Shown here: piece by piece, positions 23,201 to 31,435 of the stretch
How positions within the stretch are numbered: the first letter of the stretch is position 1
Layout: each line of letters begins with the position of its first letter
Source of the DNA: a virus
DNA: 64,000 nt
Reading direction: 5' to 3' (one strand)
Virus record (IMG/VR): IMGVR_UViG_3300049324_000034
Location: 1 to 64,000 of that record
Notes under the pieces: model-generated
What the model was told of the DNA's origin: nothing
The model's database searches: none
The model's input: the letters and a program-made list of their open reading frames with translations, nothing else
Made by a program: the position numbers and the translations under genes

Positions 23201-26200
23201 TCAAGCGGGAAGCCGCCCGACGCGGTGGGCACGGCGCCAACATGGCCGACAGTGTCCACACGGAGGAGATCCGTCGTCGCATCACTCCCGACGAGCTGCG
23301 CAAGCGCGCCGACAAGACGGGCGGTGGCGCGTCCGACGGTGAAGCCAAGCGGATGCGGGACCGCGCCGACGATTACGAGCGTCGCGACGCCGCCGGCATC
23401 GGCCGCCATGACTTCGCGGCCCTGCCGTTGGGCGAGCACCCGAAGACACCGGAGTCCACTGGCGGGGAAGTGCCCGAAGGCACCCCGGACGGCACCGTGC
23501 CCGTGCCCCCGGAGGTCGCCGACTCCGCTCACCGCATCCGGGGTGAGGCCCTGGGCCTCACGGACGGCCCCGATGGGCAGGAGGAGGTCACCCAGGAGGT
23601 CGCCGACCGCCAGGAGCGGGTGGCGGCACTGCTGGAGACCGGGGAGACCGGCCTGGCCGACCAGACCGACCCGCAGCTGCACGAAACCCGCAAAGACCTC
23701 ACCGACGAGCTGGCGCTTCAGGACGAGCTGCACCGTCGCGACACCGAACGCAAGCGGGAAGCGGCGGTCAAGAAGGCGGAGGCCGGGGCGTCTTCCGTGT
23801 CGGCGACGGACGCCCCGGCCGGGCCGGAAGATACCGGCCCGAAAGTCCGTCCCGGTGTCGCGGGTGCCGCTGAGGATCTGGGCGACGCCCTGAACGCGAC
23901 CCCGCGCGATGACGCTGCGGTCGCGGTCGCCGCTGAACGCTTCGCGAAGATGATGCGCCGCCACGGGGAGTCCACGGCGTTCGACGACATCCGCACCGCC
24001 ATCGGTGACGGTGACGTTCACACCGCGATCGCTTCCGGGAAGCTCAAGGCCGGCATGCTGTTCACCGCCGCCGGGGCGTTGCGTGAACAGCGTCGGGTGA
24101 AGCGCAATGAGGGCGCGAAGGCCCGCCGGCTCGCGAAGCGCCTGGACCGTGACCGGATCAAGTCCCTGATCGGTTCAGTGGATGCGGAGTTGCGTCGCCG
24201 TAAGGGCGCGACCGAAGATGGCAAGCGCGGCGCGGCGAACGTGGCCATTGGTCCGGTTTCGAGCACCGCCGCGCCGTCCAAGACCGCCCCGGCCGCCGAG
24301 CCCGCACCGCACCCGCAGCAGGCCCGTCGCGACGAACGCGACGCCCGCCTAGCCGCCGACGGCAACCGCGTTCAGCGCGCCCAGGAGCACATGCGGGAAG
24401 CCCGCACCGCCGCCGATGGCGGTGATTTCGAGGGCGCATTCGCTCACCTCGATCAGGCGCAGGAACTGAATCCGGAGCGCCAGCGACTCTGGGATAAAGC
24501 GCGTGGAATCGTCACCGGGCAGCGCGACCGCAGTAAGTCCACCGCTACACCAGCGGAGCCCGATCAGGCTCGTCGTGCTGAGTTCGATAAGGCCGTCGCT
24601 GAGGACTTCCCCCCCGACGCCTCTGTGCGACTGTTTCAAGACTGGGATCGGGACCACTCCCGCCCTGACCTGGCCAGCGATGTCACCGCTGTTCGCCGAG
24701 CCCGCAATGGTTACGTCACTGTGCGGGAGTCCAAGGGCACCACAGTTGACGTGTTCCCACGGCAGCTAGAGCTGGTCGGCAGCGCCCAGGGTGCACAATC
24801 GCCCCAGAGAGAGGGTGATGATCGTGGGAGTTCTGGCGAGACAAACCGAAGCGTGGTACCGGACGTACCAGCCGCAGACGTACGCGGGGATCAAGGACAA
24901 GCAGACGTTCTTCGCCGATCTGGAGGAGCAAGCCCGCCAGCAGATACAGCAGACAGCCGACCAGCTGGCCGGGCCGGATCCGGAGGGGGAGACCTACCAG
25001 GAGAAGCTGGGGCGCCTGAACGCCGCGCAGCAAGCGGCGACAGAGAAGGTGATGCGGGAGTTCCTGATGAGCCCGCCGCCCCCGAACGCCCCGGACAACG
25101 CGCTGCCACTGCCGGCGACACCGGACCCGTCGATGGTGCCGACGCAGGACCCGATAGATCAGGCGCTGACTCAAGCGCTGGCGGACTTCCAGGAGGCGGC
25201 CGACGAGCTGAGGCGTCAGGAGAGGGAGAGCGCGAAGGCGGCGATGCCGACACTGCCGGCGCGCCCAGCGCACCTGAGTTAACCGAAGCCGACCAGCCCA
25301 GCGCCGACATTGGGCAGGTCGATGCGATCCCCGACACCGGGGAGTCCTTTCACCCCACCGGGCTGGACGACTTCGCTCCGGCCGGTAAGAAGTCGAAGCT
25401 CGAAGCGAACCTCGCGGCGCTGCGCACGTTGCGCCAGTTGCAAGACGACCGCCGCAGCGCCACCCCCGAAGAGCAGGCCGTGCTCGCTCGCTGGGCCGGT
25501 TGGGGTGGACTGCCGGAAGTCTTCGACGACAACAAACCCGAGTACGCGAAACAACGGGAGGAGCTGCGTGGACTGCTGTCGGACTCTGAATGGGCAGAGG
25601 CTCGCCGCAATACCCTCAACGCCCACTACACCGACCCCCGCGTGGTGCAATCGCTGTGGAAGGCAATGGGAGATCTGGGGTTCGACGGTGGTCGCGTCCT
25701 CGAACCCGGCTCCGGATCCGGAACGTTCATCGGATTCGCGCCCGGCAACGCCGACATGGTCGGAGTCGAGTTGGACTCGACGACAGCTGCGATCTCTCGT
25801 GCCCTCTACCCGCACGCGACGATAAGAAACGAGTCCTACGCGGCCACCCGGCTACCGGCCGGCTCGTTCGACGCGACGATCGGCAACGTCCCCTTCGGTG
25901 ACTTCGCCCTGACCGACCGGGTGCACAACCCCAATCGCAAGATGTCGATCCACAACCATTTCATCGCCAAGGCCCTGGCCCAAACCAAACCCGGCGGGCT
26001 AGTCACCCTGCTCACGTCGCGCTACACCCTGGACTCGAAAGACTCCGCCGCGCGCAAGAAGCTGGCCGAGCTGGGCGACCTGGTTGGTGCGGTGCGCCTG
26101 CCTACGGGGTCGCACTCCCGGATGTCGGGCACCGATGTCATTGAGGACGCCCTGATCTTCCGGCGCCGGGAGCCCGACGCGGCACCGTTGACGTCGCAGG

Positions 26201-29200
26201 ACTGGGTGAACTCCCACGATCAGGACATCAACGGTCACACGGTCACCATCAACGACTACTTCACCGCCCATCCCGAGCAAGTGCTGGGTGAGGTCACCGC
26301 AGAGGCCGGCCAGTACGGCAGCGGGTCACTGATCGTCAAGGGCGACAAGACGATGGCGGACCTGCCGGCCGCGCTGGACCGGATCGTGGAGTCGGCGAAA
26401 GCCGACGGCATCACCGCGTCGCCCCGCATGGAAGGCCTCACGGCGTTCACCACCCCCGACGATGACCGCCACGAAGGCCACATCGCTGCCCACGAAGACG
26501 GCACATTCACCCAAGCCGAACAGGGCACCGCCGTGCCCCTGGACGTGCCCGCCAAGCACGCTGACGCGGTGCGCGGGCTGATCGGCCTACGCGACACCCT
26601 GCGGTCCCTGCTGGCCGCTGAAGCGGCTTCGGTGTCGGACTCCCCGGACATCAAGGCGCTGCGCAAGCAACTCAACGACCGCTACGACGCGTTCGTGAAA
26701 AAGTACGGCCCGGTCAACCACTACACGCTGACCAAATCTGGGGCGCGCAAGCCCGACCCGGCCCGCAACCTGTTCCGCAAAGACCCCATGTCGGCGATCG
26801 TCCGCGCCCTGGGCGCTTACGACGCCGAGACCGGCACCGAGGCGAAGACCAGCATCTTCCGCAAGCGCGCCAGCACCCCACGGGAGATCCCCACCCACGC
26901 CGACAGTCCCGAGGACGCCGTCGCGCTGTCCATGGACACCTACGGCCGGGTGGACCTCCCCGCGATCGCCACCATGCTGGGCACCGATGAGGCCGGCGCA
27001 CGGGAACGCCTGGGCGATCTGGTCTTCGAGCAGCCGCCACTGTCAGCGGCCGACGCCGACGCCGCGTTCCGCGCCCACATCGAAGAGGCGTCCGGGATTG
27101 CCAGCGACGGCGGGCGTTTCGGTGGGATCTCAGCGGGCCTGAACCTCGACGACGCCCCGGACACCTCCGTGCTGGACTCCGTCGGGGAGGCGGTGCGCTC
27201 CGAAGGTTCCCTGGAGCCGGCCGCCGCGTATTTGTCCGGCAACGTGCGCCGCAAGCTCGCCGCCGCCCGCGAGGCCGCCAAGCGCGACGACCGCTTCGCC
27301 AAGAACGTCACCGCGCTGGAAGCGGTGATCCCCCCGGACCTGGGTGTCGACGAGGTCGACGGGCGTCTGGGCGCGGCGTGGATCCCCGCCGATGACGTTC
27401 GGGCGTTCATGGTGGAGCTGCTTTCCGACGGTGATGACCCGTACAACTCCATCAAGGTCTCCACGTCAGGTGGCGGCATCTGGACCGTGGAAGGCGGCCA
27501 GTGGGGCACTAAGGCCACTGAGGAGTGGGGCACTGACCGGCTTTCCGCCGGGGAGATCATCCAGTCCCTGCTGGAGCAGCGATCCATTCAGGTCCGCGAC
27601 ACCATCAAAGACGCCGACGGTAAGTCGAAGTCCTACCCGAACTTAGAAGCGACCACGGCCGCCCAGGCCAAGGCTGAGGAGTTGTCGGACCGGTTCTCCG
27701 AGTGGCTGTGGGAGGACTCCGATCGCACTCGGCGCCTGCTGGCCGCCTACAACAACCAGTTCAACGCGATCCGGTTGCGTTCCTACGACGACATGCCACG
27801 GGTGTTCCCCGGCATGGCCGACAGCTTCGACCCTTTCGATCACCAGGTGGGCGCGGTCAACCGCATGGTGTCCGAGCCGTGCGCGTTGCTCGCCCACGTT
27901 GTCGGCGCCGGCAAGACCGCCGAGATGGCGATGGGCACCGCTGAGCTGAAGCGCCTGGGTCTGGCGAACAAGCCCGCCATTGTCATCCCCAACCACATGC
28001 TGGAGCAGTTCTCCAGCGAATACATCCAAATCTACCCCAACGCTAAAATCTTGGCCGCCGGTACCGATGACCTGACCGGGGATAAGCGCCGGGAGTTCGT
28101 CGCCCGCGCGGCCACGGGTGAGTGGGATGCCATTATCCTCACTCAAAAGGCCATGGAAGCCATTCCGATGTCGCGCCCGGCGATGCAAGCCTACATCGAC
28201 CGGGAAATGGCGACGATGAAAGCGCAGCTCGCGTCTGCGCAGGCATCGGCGGCGGGTGACTCCGCTAAAGAGAAGACCGTTAAGAAAATGGAGAACTCGC
28301 TGATCAAGGCTGAGGAGGCCCTGAAGGCGAAGCTGGACAAGGTCAAAGACGCCGGGGTGAGCTGGGAGGAGACCGGCATCGACTACCTGTGTGTTGATGA
28401 GGCGCATATGTACTCCAACCTGCGCACCATCTCCAACATCCAGGGCGCGGGGGCGACCGGGTCGGACATGGCGTCGGACCTGCACATGAAAATGGAGCAC
28501 CTGCGGGCGAACAATAAGTCGGGCCGGGTGGGGACGTTCGCCACGGGCACCCCGATCCGCAACACGGTCACCCAGGCTTACATCATGCAGCGCTACCTCG
28601 ACCCTGAGACGTTGCGCCAGGCCGGTATTCACTCATTCGACCAGTGGGCGGCGACGTTCGGCAAGACTGTTGATGAAATGGAACTCAAGCCCGAGGGCAC
28701 CGGGTTCCGTCAGACCACTCGTTTCGCGAAGTTCCGCAACGTCCCTGAGTTGCTCAGATTGTTCCACCTGTTCGCCGATGTGAAGATGGCCGATGACCTG
28801 AACCTGAAGACCCCGAACCTGACCACGGGTGGGGTGCAGAACGTCATCGTGCCGGCGTCGCCGGAGCTGTCCGCCTATGTCCAGGAGCTGGGCCAGCGCG
28901 CCGAAGATGTCCGCAACGGCAAAGTCAAGCCCGAAGAAGACAACATGCTCAAGATCTCCGGTGATGGCCGCAAGGCCGCCCTGAGCATGGCGTTGGTGGG
29001 GCAGAAGCATCAGCCGGGCAAGATCGAACAAGCGGCCGACAACATCTACAAGATCTGGGATGAGAACAAAGACCGGCCCGTGCCGAAAGACATCAACGAC
29101 CCCGCTGGTGGCGACGACCCGCCGCCCGGTGGCATGCAGATCGTGTTCTGCGACATGGGCACCCCCGGCGGTGCCGGCATGAACGCGTATCAGAAGTTGC

Positions 29201-31188
29201 GTGACGAGCTGGCCGCCCGTGGCATGGACCCGAAGTCGATCCGGTTCATGCACGAAGCCAAAAACGATCGGGAAAAGGCGGAGCTGTTCGCCGCCGCCCG
29301 CAACGGTCAGGTCTCCGTGCTCGTGGGGTCGACGGAAAAAATGGGTGTCGGCACCAACGTGCAGCGCCGCGCCGTCGCGCTGCACCACCTCGACGCCCCG
29401 TGGCGCCCCAGCGATGTGGAGCAGCGCGACGGCCGGATCATGCGCCAGGGCAACACCAACGCGGAGGTAGCGATCTTCCGCTACGTCACTGAGGGCAGTT
29501 TTGATGCCTATATGTGGCAGACGCTGGAGCGCAAAAAGAAGTTCATCGACCAGATCATGCGCGGCAAGATGGGCGACGTCCGGGAGATCGAAGACGTCGG
29601 CGACACCGCCCTGTCCTACGCCGAAGTCAAGGCCCTAGCCACCGGGAACCCGCTGCTCATGGACAAGGCGAAAGTCGACGTCACGGTCGGCAAGCTCACC
29701 CGCCTGGAGCGCCAGCACGCCAGGACCCAAACCAACCTGCGCCGCGACGTGGTCTCCTACGGGGCCAACGCGGAACAAGCCGACGCTGACGCCGCCGCCT
29801 ACAACGCCGCGATCGCCAAGCGCACCGACATCAGCGGTGACAAGTACTCCATCAACGTCGCCGGCATTACCGCCCGGACCCGCGCCGACGGGGCGACCCT
29901 GCTGAAGTCGGCCATGCAGGACCAGATCCGGGAACGCCGCTACGGCTACGCCGGCTCGAAACCCAAACCGCTGGCCACCATCGGCGGTCACGTGCTGCTG
30001 GGCCAGCCCGAGATCCACTACGACAAGCTCGGCACGAAGCGCTTCGGGATGACGCTGTCCTGGGAGGGCCTGCCCGGCACCATCGTGCACATCAGCCCCG
30101 ACGACGTCGACAAGCTCGGCGCGGGCATCAACACCACCCTGACGAACTCCCTGAACAATCTGGAGTTCCGCCGCGACCTCCAGGTCGACCGGGCGACGTC
30201 GCTGCGCAGCGAAGCCGAGACGATGAAGGCCCGCATCGGGGTGCCGTTCGCCCACGCTGAGGCCCTGAAGGAAGCGACAGCGGAATCAGCCCGGTTGCAG
30301 GCCGCCATGGAGGCCGCCGGCATGAAGGGCGACACCGGCCCGCAACAGGATGAGGCCACTAAGGGCCTGGCCACGGCACGAACGAAGGCCACCGTGAAGG
30401 TCGGTCACATGGGCCGGGGCAGCGCCGGGCCGGAGAAGGACCGCCTGAAGCGGTTCTCCATCCCCGCCGCGTCCCCTGACGCCGCCGCGTCACCGGATGG
30501 CACCCTGGCTGCCCTGGGCAGCGGCGACAAGCTCCAGGTGTTCATGACGTCGGACGGGGAGCTGGTCCCCCGACCCGATGACGCGCGCGGGGCGATCGAC
30601 AACGTCCACGCCCTGCTCGATGACCTCGCGGCGCTGGACTTCCCGTGGGCCGAGGGGCACTGGGCGATCAACCGTCGCATTCAGCCCGGCTACAGCGGTG
30701 GCTACGAGGCCCCGGACTACTCCAAGCCTTATGAGGAGCGCGAGCGGATCCGCAAGGCGAAAGAGGCCGCGCGACAGGCCGAGGTTGATGCGGAGCGGGC
30801 GAAAATCGACGCGGTGTGGAAGCGTCACCTCGTGGGCGCTGCGGAGGAGAAGACGGCCGAGTCGCTGGTCGATGAGTGGACGATGCTGCGCGCCGCCCGG
30901 TTGGGTGTCGAGTTCAAGCTGCGCACCGAGCAGGGCCCCAAACCGTCGGACACGGGCGCGGATGGCCCCGACACTGACGGCGATGACGATGTGGAGTCCT
31001 ACGAGGACACCGTCATTGAGGGCTACCGCTACGTCATGGACGCCGCCGGCATCCTCGTGAAGGTCGCGCCCTGCCCGGAGTGCGGCAACGACATCATGAT
31101 CCCCGCCTACGGGATGGTCGGCACGGCACCGTGCCCGTCGTGCGGCACGGGCGCGTTGCAGGGCCGGGCGACCGCCACGGTGGGCTAG
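20254..31188 (+). CDS. Prohead protease fused to giant polyvalent methylase-helicase protein
   Basis: A 3,644-residue fusion starting at a GTGA overlap. Residues 25-185 are an HK97-type prohead protease (MSHNW at 80-84 with H82; FSIGYKV from 150 with S151). TGVKSL (192-197) directly after it is a likely self-cleavage site. Collagen-like, disordered and helical regions follow. From about 1690 comes a DarB-like module: WAGWGGLPEVF (about 1748), N6-methylase motif I LEPGSGSGTF (from 1816), motif IV GNVPFG (1877-1882). Then an SNF2-type helicase: Walker A VGAGKT (2550-2555), DEAH (2715-2718), GTPIRN and EQRDGRIMRQGN. A zinc ribbon (CPEC from 3607, later CPSC) ends it. Such polyvalent proteins are packaged in phage heads to resist host restriction. 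Between 24818 and 25282 a separate gene occupies another frame. Confidence 0.9.
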   Translation: MTTTFPDDVETPEDMDALEWKALPTAEMTSPLTGVIGHDDADGTITALVAVSGVVDEVGDVIVPGSLATAIKRLKPKGVMSHNWSAKVSRLVWSKELMPGDPQLPRTTPQGEPWPANAGGLLIKAKYNLDKEIGRDAYADAKFYGPEECFSIGYKVRPGGYRMRSGKRYLHDYDLYEWSQVLHGAHKLAHLTGVKSLSETVADAWYDDPRSGVTDEGTTVLDGVEYKGIRVVRDAEFWGMPLGTPIKAGMRPRSGQTPTTAQIAATTAPGSADAKPEVPGKPGVPGAAGVPGAPGDPALAPLAPPGPGVPKALAALHQRYQELNEQVQQTPAFGDSSLAENSLAMLAQFAAPGADVHASTDGQLAAVHGPAGWTIVDTANAGSGLSNAAQIPPDAPPDQIDAALEHLTQIGIPWDDIEARKKRWANAKQKTADQQAVRDVLSQITPFSAPAPVGEDDAAGARDDAESAIATQDRDGLAEALTRMGLPPDQDPREMAASLLVLPSEVAAKRLDAVAAQAVIPQVGAAPDGGQQKPGVAGPAPTVPPGAAPHANPPAPVKPNPVGTAHADGTTTVTAGANTIPGGHDLPQTPPAAPEAPAAPADDRKYGTPVLVNTYGVKPGSYPTVKASEVRTGDHVMLSRHDGGKVTQAKPGRTGQTLITYDDGTGGGTQTRGVKNGSALPLVSAGTPAVDPSKPQAAPEHEYKPTGNHNAPEKLTDAQLAAESEAAHKRHMAARSNNLPKNSLEYSDSKLAATRFGDEARRRAAATVAESTPAPEVDAHPLVTPAAPDDAALLAQLSGHVTAPQLSAALATIARDQSDPALAHAATIARGSLDSPSAKTPEKLAAELIRVKNQMAQAPDSATLHATLDGLERIVKALKADNSKIQVGGKARAGSPQRQLLHENLAEYTRHVRGALHADENPDKPADQPPATAPEGTGGPEAKPDPLRPAPGQVNYTAIQKRSHPAYRDAALRQLDDAELASVKREAARRGGHGANMADSVHTEEIRRRITPDELRKRADKTGGGASDGEAKRMRDRADDYERRDAAGIGRHDFAALPLGEHPKTPESTGGEVPEGTPDGTVPVPPEVADSAHRIRGEALGLTDGPDGQEEVTQEVADRQERVAALLETGETGLADQTDPQLHETRKDLTDELALQDELHRRDTERKREAAVKKAEAGASSVSATDAPAGPEDTGPKVRPGVAGAAEDLGDALNATPRDDAAVAVAAERFAKMMRRHGESTAFDDIRTAIGDGDVHTAIASGKLKAGMLFTAAGALREQRRVKRNEGAKARRLAKRLDRDRIKSLIGSVDAELRRRKGATEDGKRGAANVAIGPVSSTAAPSKTAPAAEPAPHPQQARRDERDARLAADGNRVQRAQEHMREARTAADGGDFEGAFAHLDQAQELNPERQRLWDKARGIVTGQRDRSKSTATPAEPDQARRAEFDKAVAEDFPPDASVRLFQDWDRDHSRPDLASDVTAVRRARNGYVTVRESKGTTVDVFPRQLELVGSAQGAQSPQREGDDRGSSGETNRSVVPDVPAADVRGDQGQADVLRRSGGASPPADTADSRPAGRAGSGGGDLPGEAGAPERRAASGDREGDAGVPDEPAAPERPGQRAATAGDTGPVDGADAGPDRSGADSSAGGLPGGGRRAEASGEGEREGGDADTAGAPSAPELTEADQPSADIGQVDAIPDTGESFHPTGLDDFAPAGKKSKLEANLAALRTLRQLQDDRRSATPEEQAVLARWAGWGGLPEVFDDNKPEYAKQREELRGLLSDSEWAEARRNTLNAHYTDPRVVQSLWKAMGDLGFDGGRVLEPGSGSGTFIGFAPGNADMVGVELDSTTAAISRALYPHATIRNESYAATRLPAGSFDATIGNVPFGDFALTDRVHNPNRKMSIHNHFIAKALAQTKPGGLVTLLTSRYTLDSKDSAARKKLAELGDLVGAVRLPTGSHSRMSGTDVIEDALIFRRREPDAAPLTSQDWVNSHDQDINGHTVTINDYFTAHPEQVLGEVTAEAGQYGSGSLIVKGDKTMADLPAALDRIVESAKADGITASPRMEGLTAFTTPDDDRHEGHIAAHEDGTFTQAEQGTAVPLDVPAKHADAVRGLIGLRDTLRSLLAAEAASVSDSPDIKALRKQLNDRYDAFVKKYGPVNHYTLTKSGARKPDPARNLFRKDPMSAIVRALGAYDAETGTEAKTSIFRKRASTPREIPTHADSPEDAVALSMDTYGRVDLPAIATMLGTDEAGARERLGDLVFEQPPLSAADADAAFRAHIEEASGIASDGGRFGGISAGLNLDDAPDTSVLDSVGEAVRSEGSLEPAAAYLSGNVRRKLAAAREAAKRDDRFAKNVTALEAVIPPDLGVDEVDGRLGAAWIPADDVRAFMVELLSDGDDPYNSIKVSTSGGGIWTVEGGQWGTKATEEWGTDRLSAGEIIQSLLEQRSIQVRDTIKDADGKSKSYPNLEATTAAQAKAEELSDRFSEWLWEDSDRTRRLLAAYNNQFNAIRLRSYDDMPRVFPGMADSFDPFDHQVGAVNRMVSEPCALLAHVVGAGKTAEMAMGTAELKRLGLANKPAIVIPNHMLEQFSSEYIQIYPNAKILAAGTDDLTGDKRREFVARAATGEWDAIILTQKAMEAIPMSRPAMQAYIDREMATMKAQLASAQASAAGDSAKEKTVKKMENSLIKAEEALKAKLDKVKDAGVSWEETGIDYLCVDEAHMYSNLRTISNIQGAGATGSDMASDLHMKMEHLRANNKSGRVGTFATGTPIRNTVTQAYIMQRYLDPETLRQAGIHSFDQWAATFGKTVDEMELKPEGTGFRQTTRFAKFRNVPELLRLFHLFADVKMADDLNLKTPNLTTGGVQNVIVPASPELSAYVQELGQRAEDVRNGKVKPEEDNMLKISGDGRKAALSMALVGQKHQPGKIEQAADNIYKIWDENKDRPVPKDINDPAGGDDPPPGGMQIVFCDMGTPGGAGMNAYQKLRDELAARGMDPKSIRFMHEAKNDREKAELFAAARNGQVSVLVGSTEKMGVGTNVQRRAVALHHLDAPWRPSDVEQRDGRIMRQGNTNAEVAIFRYVTEGSFDAYMWQTLERKKKFIDQIMRGKMGDVREIEDVGDTALSYAEVKALATGNPLLMDKAKVDVTVGKLTRLERQHARTQTNLRRDVVSYGANAEQADADAAAYNAAIAKRTDISGDKYSINVAGITARTRADGATLLKSAMQDQIRERRYGYAGSKPKPLATIGGHVLLGQPEIHYDKLGTKRFGMTLSWEGLPGTIVHISPDDVDKLGAGINTTLTNSLNNLEFRRDLQVDRATSLRSEAETMKARIGVPFAHAEALKEATAESARLQAAMEAAGMKGDTGPQQDEATKGLATARTKATVKVGHMGRGSAGPEKDRLKRFSIPAASPDAAASPDGTLAALGSGDKLQVFMTSDGELVPRPDDARGAIDNVHALLDDLAALDFPWAEGHWAINRRIQPGYSGGYEAPDYSKPYEERERIRKAKEAARQAEVDAERAKIDAVWKRHLVGAAEEKTAESLVDEWTMLRAARLGVEFKLRTEQGPKPSDTGADGPDTDGDDDVESYEDTVIEGYRYVMDAAGILVKVAPCPECGNDIMIPAYGMVGTAPCPSCGTGALQGRATATVG
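20869..20913 (+). promoter_or_regulatory. Internal promoter and ribosome site inside the giant gene
   Basis: TATGAT (20869-20874), six bases, then CGTTCCGGTGTCACCGA, followed by GAGGGGA and an in-frame GTG at 20911. The stretch matches the sigma-operon promoter leader (CGTTCCGGTATCACCGA at 9452) at 16 of 17 bases. It would yield a protein lacking the first 219 residues, that is, the polyvalent part without the protease. Confidence 0.5.
24818..25282 (+). CDS. Overlapping gene embedded in the giant ORF (+1 frame)
   Basis: A 154-residue protein in the +1 frame of the giant gene, beginning MIVGVLARQTEAWYRTYQPQ and mostly helical (FFADLEEQARQQIQQTADQL, later LADFQEAADELRRQERESA). Third codon positions here are strongly G/C in this frame and A/T-rich in the giant frame, so this is the frame under coding selection. 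AGAGAGAGGG lies just before; GTG 24815 or 24827 are alternative starts. In the giant protein the same DNA reads as a disordered Gly/Ala/Asp/Arg linker. Family not recognised; a partner of the methylase-helicase is plausible. Confidence 0.75.
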   Translation: MIVGVLARQTEAWYRTYQPQTYAGIKDKQTFFADLEEQARQQIQQTADQLAGPDPEGETYQEKLGRLNAAQQAATEKVMREFLMSPPPPNAPDNALPLPATPDPSMVPTQDPIDQALTQALADFQEAADELRRQERESAKAAMPTLPARPAHLS

Positions 31189-31197
31189 GGAATAAGA

Positions 31198-31252
31198 GAC
31201 GGCCCCGTCGGGGGGGGATCGGGGCCGTCGGGCTGGGGCTACTTACCCCAGC
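31198..31252 (+). terminator. Double hairpin terminator after the giant gene
   Basis: First stem GACGGCCCC/GGGGCCGTC with a 14-base loop (31198-31229), then GCTGGGG-CTACTTA-CCCCAGC (31232-31252). A third hairpin, ATGGCGGC-GTGTCGCT-GCCGCCAT (31277-31300), follows. The capsid gene therefore probably has its own promoter in 31300-31430, though no clear consensus is visible there. Confidence 0.7.
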
Positions 31253-31435
31253 GGGGAGACCTTCACTGTAGCTGACATGGCGGCGTGTCGCTGCCGCCAT
31301 TTGCGTCACCAGTGATCTACTGCGCGCAACGCGCCTGGTACTGACCGGTGCGAGTCCCCGAGCACGATGGGGGTTCGCTTCGGCCTACCCGCTTCCCGTG
31401 CTCGAACACACACCGAGCGCAAGGGAGACGCGGCA

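Noticed and set aside
21406-24021. 871-codon leftward open frame opposite the giant gene
   Set aside because: It is the antisense of strongly biased coding sequence; the protein is Gly/Arg/Val-rich low complexity and has no ribosome site. High GC explains the missing stops.
27643-28632. 329-codon leftward frame opposite the helicase domain
   Set aside because: The sense frame carries clear helicase motifs here; the antisense product is low complexity and has no SD.
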